DNA from: Paraliobacillus salinarum
GTDB lineage: Bacteria; Bacillota; Bacilli; Bacillales; Amphibacillaceae
Reading direction: 5' to 3'
NCBI RefSeq assembly: GCF_014083865.1
Contig: NZ_JACEFA010000006.1
Span: 62,001 to 126,000 of the forward strand
DNA length: 64,000 bases
Part shown: positions 61,752 through 64,000 of the stretch, in pieces
Layout: the number at the start of each line of letters is the position of its first letter
Position numbering within the stretch: the first letter of the stretch is position 1
Translations under genes and position numbers: made by a program
Notes under the pieces: generated by a model
What the model saw: only the letters and a program-made list of their open reading frames with translations
Told to the model about the DNA's origin: nothing
Database searches by the model: none

Positions 61752-62930
61752 TTACTCCTTCTTTTGCTCTTCTTGTGGTATGTTAGATCTTCCAGGTCTT
61801 CTTATATAAGCTTCACCAATAATTTCCACCTCTAACTTAGGAAATTTTTCTTCCCACTTATCTTTTTCCTTTTCCCACTGTTTTGGAAATTTGTGATGAA
61901 AAGCTTCTCCAAACCCGAAGATGTCTGCTTCTAGTTCTTTTTGAACGTAATCTAATGTATCTTGAATACGCTCCTTTACTTTTCGTTCCAATTGTTTTTC
62001 TAATTTGTTCGTGATCTTTGGATCTAGTATATCTAAATTTGTTTCGTTTTCTACAACATCATCTTCAGTAGTGATATTAACGATCATTTTCCATTTTCCA
62101 TCTTTAATAGTTGGAATAAGTTCCGTACTTGATCGTAATAATTCGAACGAAATATAACCTTCAGTATTGTCCGGTTCAAGCGTAACAGATGACATTTCAA
62201 TTTTATCTCGTATCCACAGAACCCCTCTCGTTAAGGCGCTATCAATTTGTCCAACCATTTTATCTTTCTTAAAAATAGCCGATCCGCTCAAACGGAGTCC
62301 TTTTTTTCCCGTTGGATTTTCTTCAGCGGTTATGATTGGAAGTGCGATAGAACCAGATTCATTAGCTAATTGTTGAAGTAAATCTTTTGTTGTTATATTC
62401 AATCCTATTTTTAGCTTGGCTAGTTCTCTAGCAACTTCAGCAGAATTTAATTCAAAATCAGAGGGAACCTTAAGTATGTCACTAGCTTTACTGTCGACAA
62501 TAAACACGTTAGCCCTTAACCTTGGAGAGGGGAAGCGTGCAAAGAAATCAACATGCTTTTTAATCCCATCTTCAGCCAACTCCTTACTAATAAAAATAAC
62601 ACGGTTATGTCCTTCAAAAAATTGACGGGAGAGCCCTTCTTGAAGTTTAGATCTAGCATCAAAAATTGTTTTTCCTTTAACCGTGTTAACAACAGTAGTC
62701 TCACCGTCAGATTGACCACCACTACTTGAACCTGAAGATGCCATCGCTTTTGGATTAGCAATTTGCACGGAAAGCTCAATATCCCCTTCGTCAGTCTTGT
62801 CAATACCCATCCCTGTAACGATAGCTAAATCATTTATTTCTACTCTATCCCAACAACCACTTAATACGAATAAAAGCAAACAAATGAAAATAGATCGTAG
62901 TAGTATGTTAGTTTTTAATAAAGGATGCAT
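61752..62930 (-). CDS. Spore germination protein, Ger(x)C family lipoprotein
   Basis: C subunit of a germinant receptor, an outer-face lipoprotein of the spore inner membrane. The 392 aa have a type II signal peptide ending LSGC (Cys26) followed by WDRVEINDLAIVTGMGIDKT, the Ger(x)C signature. The central FEGHNRVIFISKELAEDGI and the long helical C-terminal part (KLEKQLERKVKERIQDTLDYVQKEL) agree. It lies between the gerB-type permease and the D-like gene. The germinant is unknown. Confidence 0.93.
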   Translation of the reverse strand: MHPLLKTNILLRSIFICLLLFVLSGCWDRVEINDLAIVTGMGIDKTDEGDIELSVQIANPKAMASSGSSSGGQSDGETTVVNTVKGKTIFDARSKLQEGLSRQFFEGHNRVIFISKELAEDGIKKHVDFFARFPSPRLRANVFIVDSKASDILKVPSDFELNSAEVARELAKLKIGLNITTKDLLQQLANESGSIALPIITAEENPTGKKGLRLSGSAIFKKDKMVGQIDSALTRGVLWIRDKIEMSSVTLEPDNTEGYISFELLRSSTELIPTIKDGKWKMIVNITTEDDVVENETNLDILDPKITNKLEKQLERKVKERIQDTLDYVQKELEADIFGFGEAFHHKFPKQWEKEKDKWEEKFPKLEVEIIGEAYIRRPGRSNIPQEEQKKE

Positions 62931-62973
62931 ACTTTTCTCCTTTCCAATCCATATATATCTAAATGTGGGTAGG

Positions 62974-64000
62974 TTAATTACTTTTCTTTTTTCGAAGCAT
63001 TGCTATTAATAAAAGGGAAACTGGAATAAACATCTGAAATACAAAAGCATAAACCGGCCAAGTTGTACTTGAAAATTCAGTTAGTTTCTGTAAGTTTGGG
63101 GTGACCCATATGCTTAAGACCACTAATAAGAATCCAATAGGAAAAACAATTGGACGATAACTAGTTAAGCCTAACCACTGGGCAGTACCAAGAACAATAG
63201 CATAATAAAAGACGGAAATCTTAATAAACATACCTGTCACCCATAGTGCCATTACAATTAATTCAACATGTTGAAGAAAATCAGCTATGCTGATATAACG
63301 CGCAGCGTCCATAAAAGGATAGGTGAAATAAGAAGTAATATCACCAAATAATAGAAGTGAAAACAAATTAGTAATGACTAAGGTAATCATGACAAGCGAA
63401 ACGGATAAAACTCCCCACTTAAATGCATTTTTCTTTTTATTTAAATAAGGAAGTAAAAAAGAAATAAGTATAAATTCATTAAACCACTGTGAAGGGATGA
63501 GTGCCCCCTTTATTGATGGTGTCAACCCTTCCCCCATCACTGGTAATATATTCTTTGGATTTAACACCGGTATAAGTAATACAATGATAAATAAAAACAA
63601 GACTACAAATACCGGAAAAAAGAATTGAGAACTTCTTGCCAGTACTTCAATCCCTCCATAAACTGTGATTGCACAAACAAAGGCCATGCTTAAAACAACC
63701 ACAATAATAGGTGTTTTTTGGAGAAAGTTACCAACTACAAACTCTCCATAATCTCTTAGGTTCATTCCATTGGTATGAAGTAAAAAGAATAAAAAACCAA
63801 ATCCTATCAATTTTCCTGGTATCATACCTACGATTTTCTCACTATATTCAATCAATGTTTTTTGTGGATAATACTTGTGAAGAGCATAAGCGATAAAGAT
63901 GGAAAGATAACCAAAAGTAGAAGCCCATATTGGTGATAGCCACATATCTTGCTTTGCAAAACTTCCTGTAGTAGCTGGCAAGACAAGAATCGCAGTTGCT
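62974..64000 (-). CDS. Spore germination protein, GerAB family permease (5' end outside window)
   Basis: B subunit of a germinant receptor, of the APC-superfamily GerAB family. At least 342 residues are encoded. The frame stays open to the window edge (AILVLPATTGSFAKQDMWLS), so the true start lies beyond 64000, and the TTG at 63981 is not the start. About nine helices are visible, with SPIWASTFGYLSIFIAYALHK early and GLTPSIKGALIPSQWFNEFILISFLLPYLNKKK centrally. The gerA-type subunit is expected just upstream, outside the window. Confidence 0.92.
   Translation of the reverse strand, partial: ATAILVLPATTGSFAKQDMWLSPIWASTFGYLSIFIAYALHKYYPQKTLIEYSEKIVGMIPGKLIGFGFLFFLLHTNGMNLRDYGEFVVGNFLQKTPIIVVVLSMAFVCAITVYGGIEVLARSSQFFFPVFVVLFLFIIVLLIPVLNPKNILPVMGEGLTPSIKGALIPSQWFNEFILISFLLPYLNKKKNAFKWGVLSVSLVMITLVITNLFSLLLFGDITSYFTYPFMDAARYISIADFLQHVELIVMALWVTGMFIKISVFYYAIVLGTAQWLGLTSYRPIVFPIGFLLVVLSIWVTPNLQKLTEFSSTTWPVYAFVFQMFIPVSLLLIAMLRKKKSN

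Overview
This window is a stretch of AT-rich chromosome from an endospore-forming, low-GC Gram-positive bacterium, very probably a member of the Bacillaceae. The Virgibacillus/Oceanobacillus/Gracilibacillus type of genome is my best guess, made from gene content and style and not from any database match. Sporulation is supported directly by splA-splB (spore photoproduct lyase) and by a gerB-gerC-gerD germinant-receptor operon running off the right edge. There are no rRNA or tRNA genes, no phage or transposase genes and no CRISPR array. Nearly everything is housekeeping or small accessory operons.

Layout. 0-3.2 kb: pyruvate formate-lyase and its activase. 3.2-8 kb: a 20-bp tandem-repeat array, an M24 peptidase with an SSS symporter, an Ohr peroxidase and YidC. 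8-14.2 kb: paired small membrane proteins, a P5C reductase-like gene, a lipoprotein, NfeD-flotillin, a structured intergenic repeat and an MFS exporter. 14.2-18.8 kb: signal peptidase I, splAB, and a TPP-riboswitch-controlled thiD-thiM-thiE operon. 18.8-27.6 kb: a divergent locus for amino-sugar/muropeptide recovery (RpiR regulator, split Lac/Cel-family PTS, GH4 enzyme, MupG, amino-sugar kinase, AnmK, MurQ). 27.7-31.9 kb: HIT, PspC and a Fur-type iron ABC transporter. 32-44.4 kb: small accessory genes (GNAT-Nudix fusion, nucleotidyltransferase, DJ-1/PfpI, pdxK, nitrilase, CueP, a GntR-ABC module, ddl, a second tandem-repeat array, GNAT, Nudix, DUF4349). 44.7-52.8 kb: argG-argH and carA-carB-argF. 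52.8-55.9 kb: an ABC exporter with its TetR repressor, and a nicotinamidase. 55.9-61.4 kb: murB, a VanZ-like gene and the FMN-riboswitch-controlled ribD-ribE-ribBA-ribH operon. 61.5-64 kb: gerD-like, gerC and partial gerB, on the minus strand.

How the genes work together. The most coherent and interesting unit is 18.8-27.6 kb. The PTS IIB and IIC genes are on one arm and the IIA gene on the other arm of a divergent promoter, so the two arms must be used together. The right arm encodes a complete intracellular route from MurNAc-6P-GlcNAc (MupG), anhydro-MurNAc (AnmK) and GlcNAc (kinase) to GlcNAc-6-phosphate (MurQ). The usual MurP transporter is replaced by a three-component Lac/Cel PTS, and a GH4 6-phosphoglycosidase is added.

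The most unusual DNA is a pair of 20-bp tandem arrays, each capped by the same hairpin plus T-run. Read on the minus strand, each is repeats followed by an intrinsic terminator. Other notable sites are a 48-bp perfect palindrome overlapping the promoter and RBS of the TetR-controlled ABC operon, a hairpin that hides the splA RBS, a ~180-bp multi-hairpin intergenic element, a probable ATT start codon for nfeD, and clear Fur and ARG boxes. Start codons were chosen by ribosome binding site, and many differ from the longest open frame.
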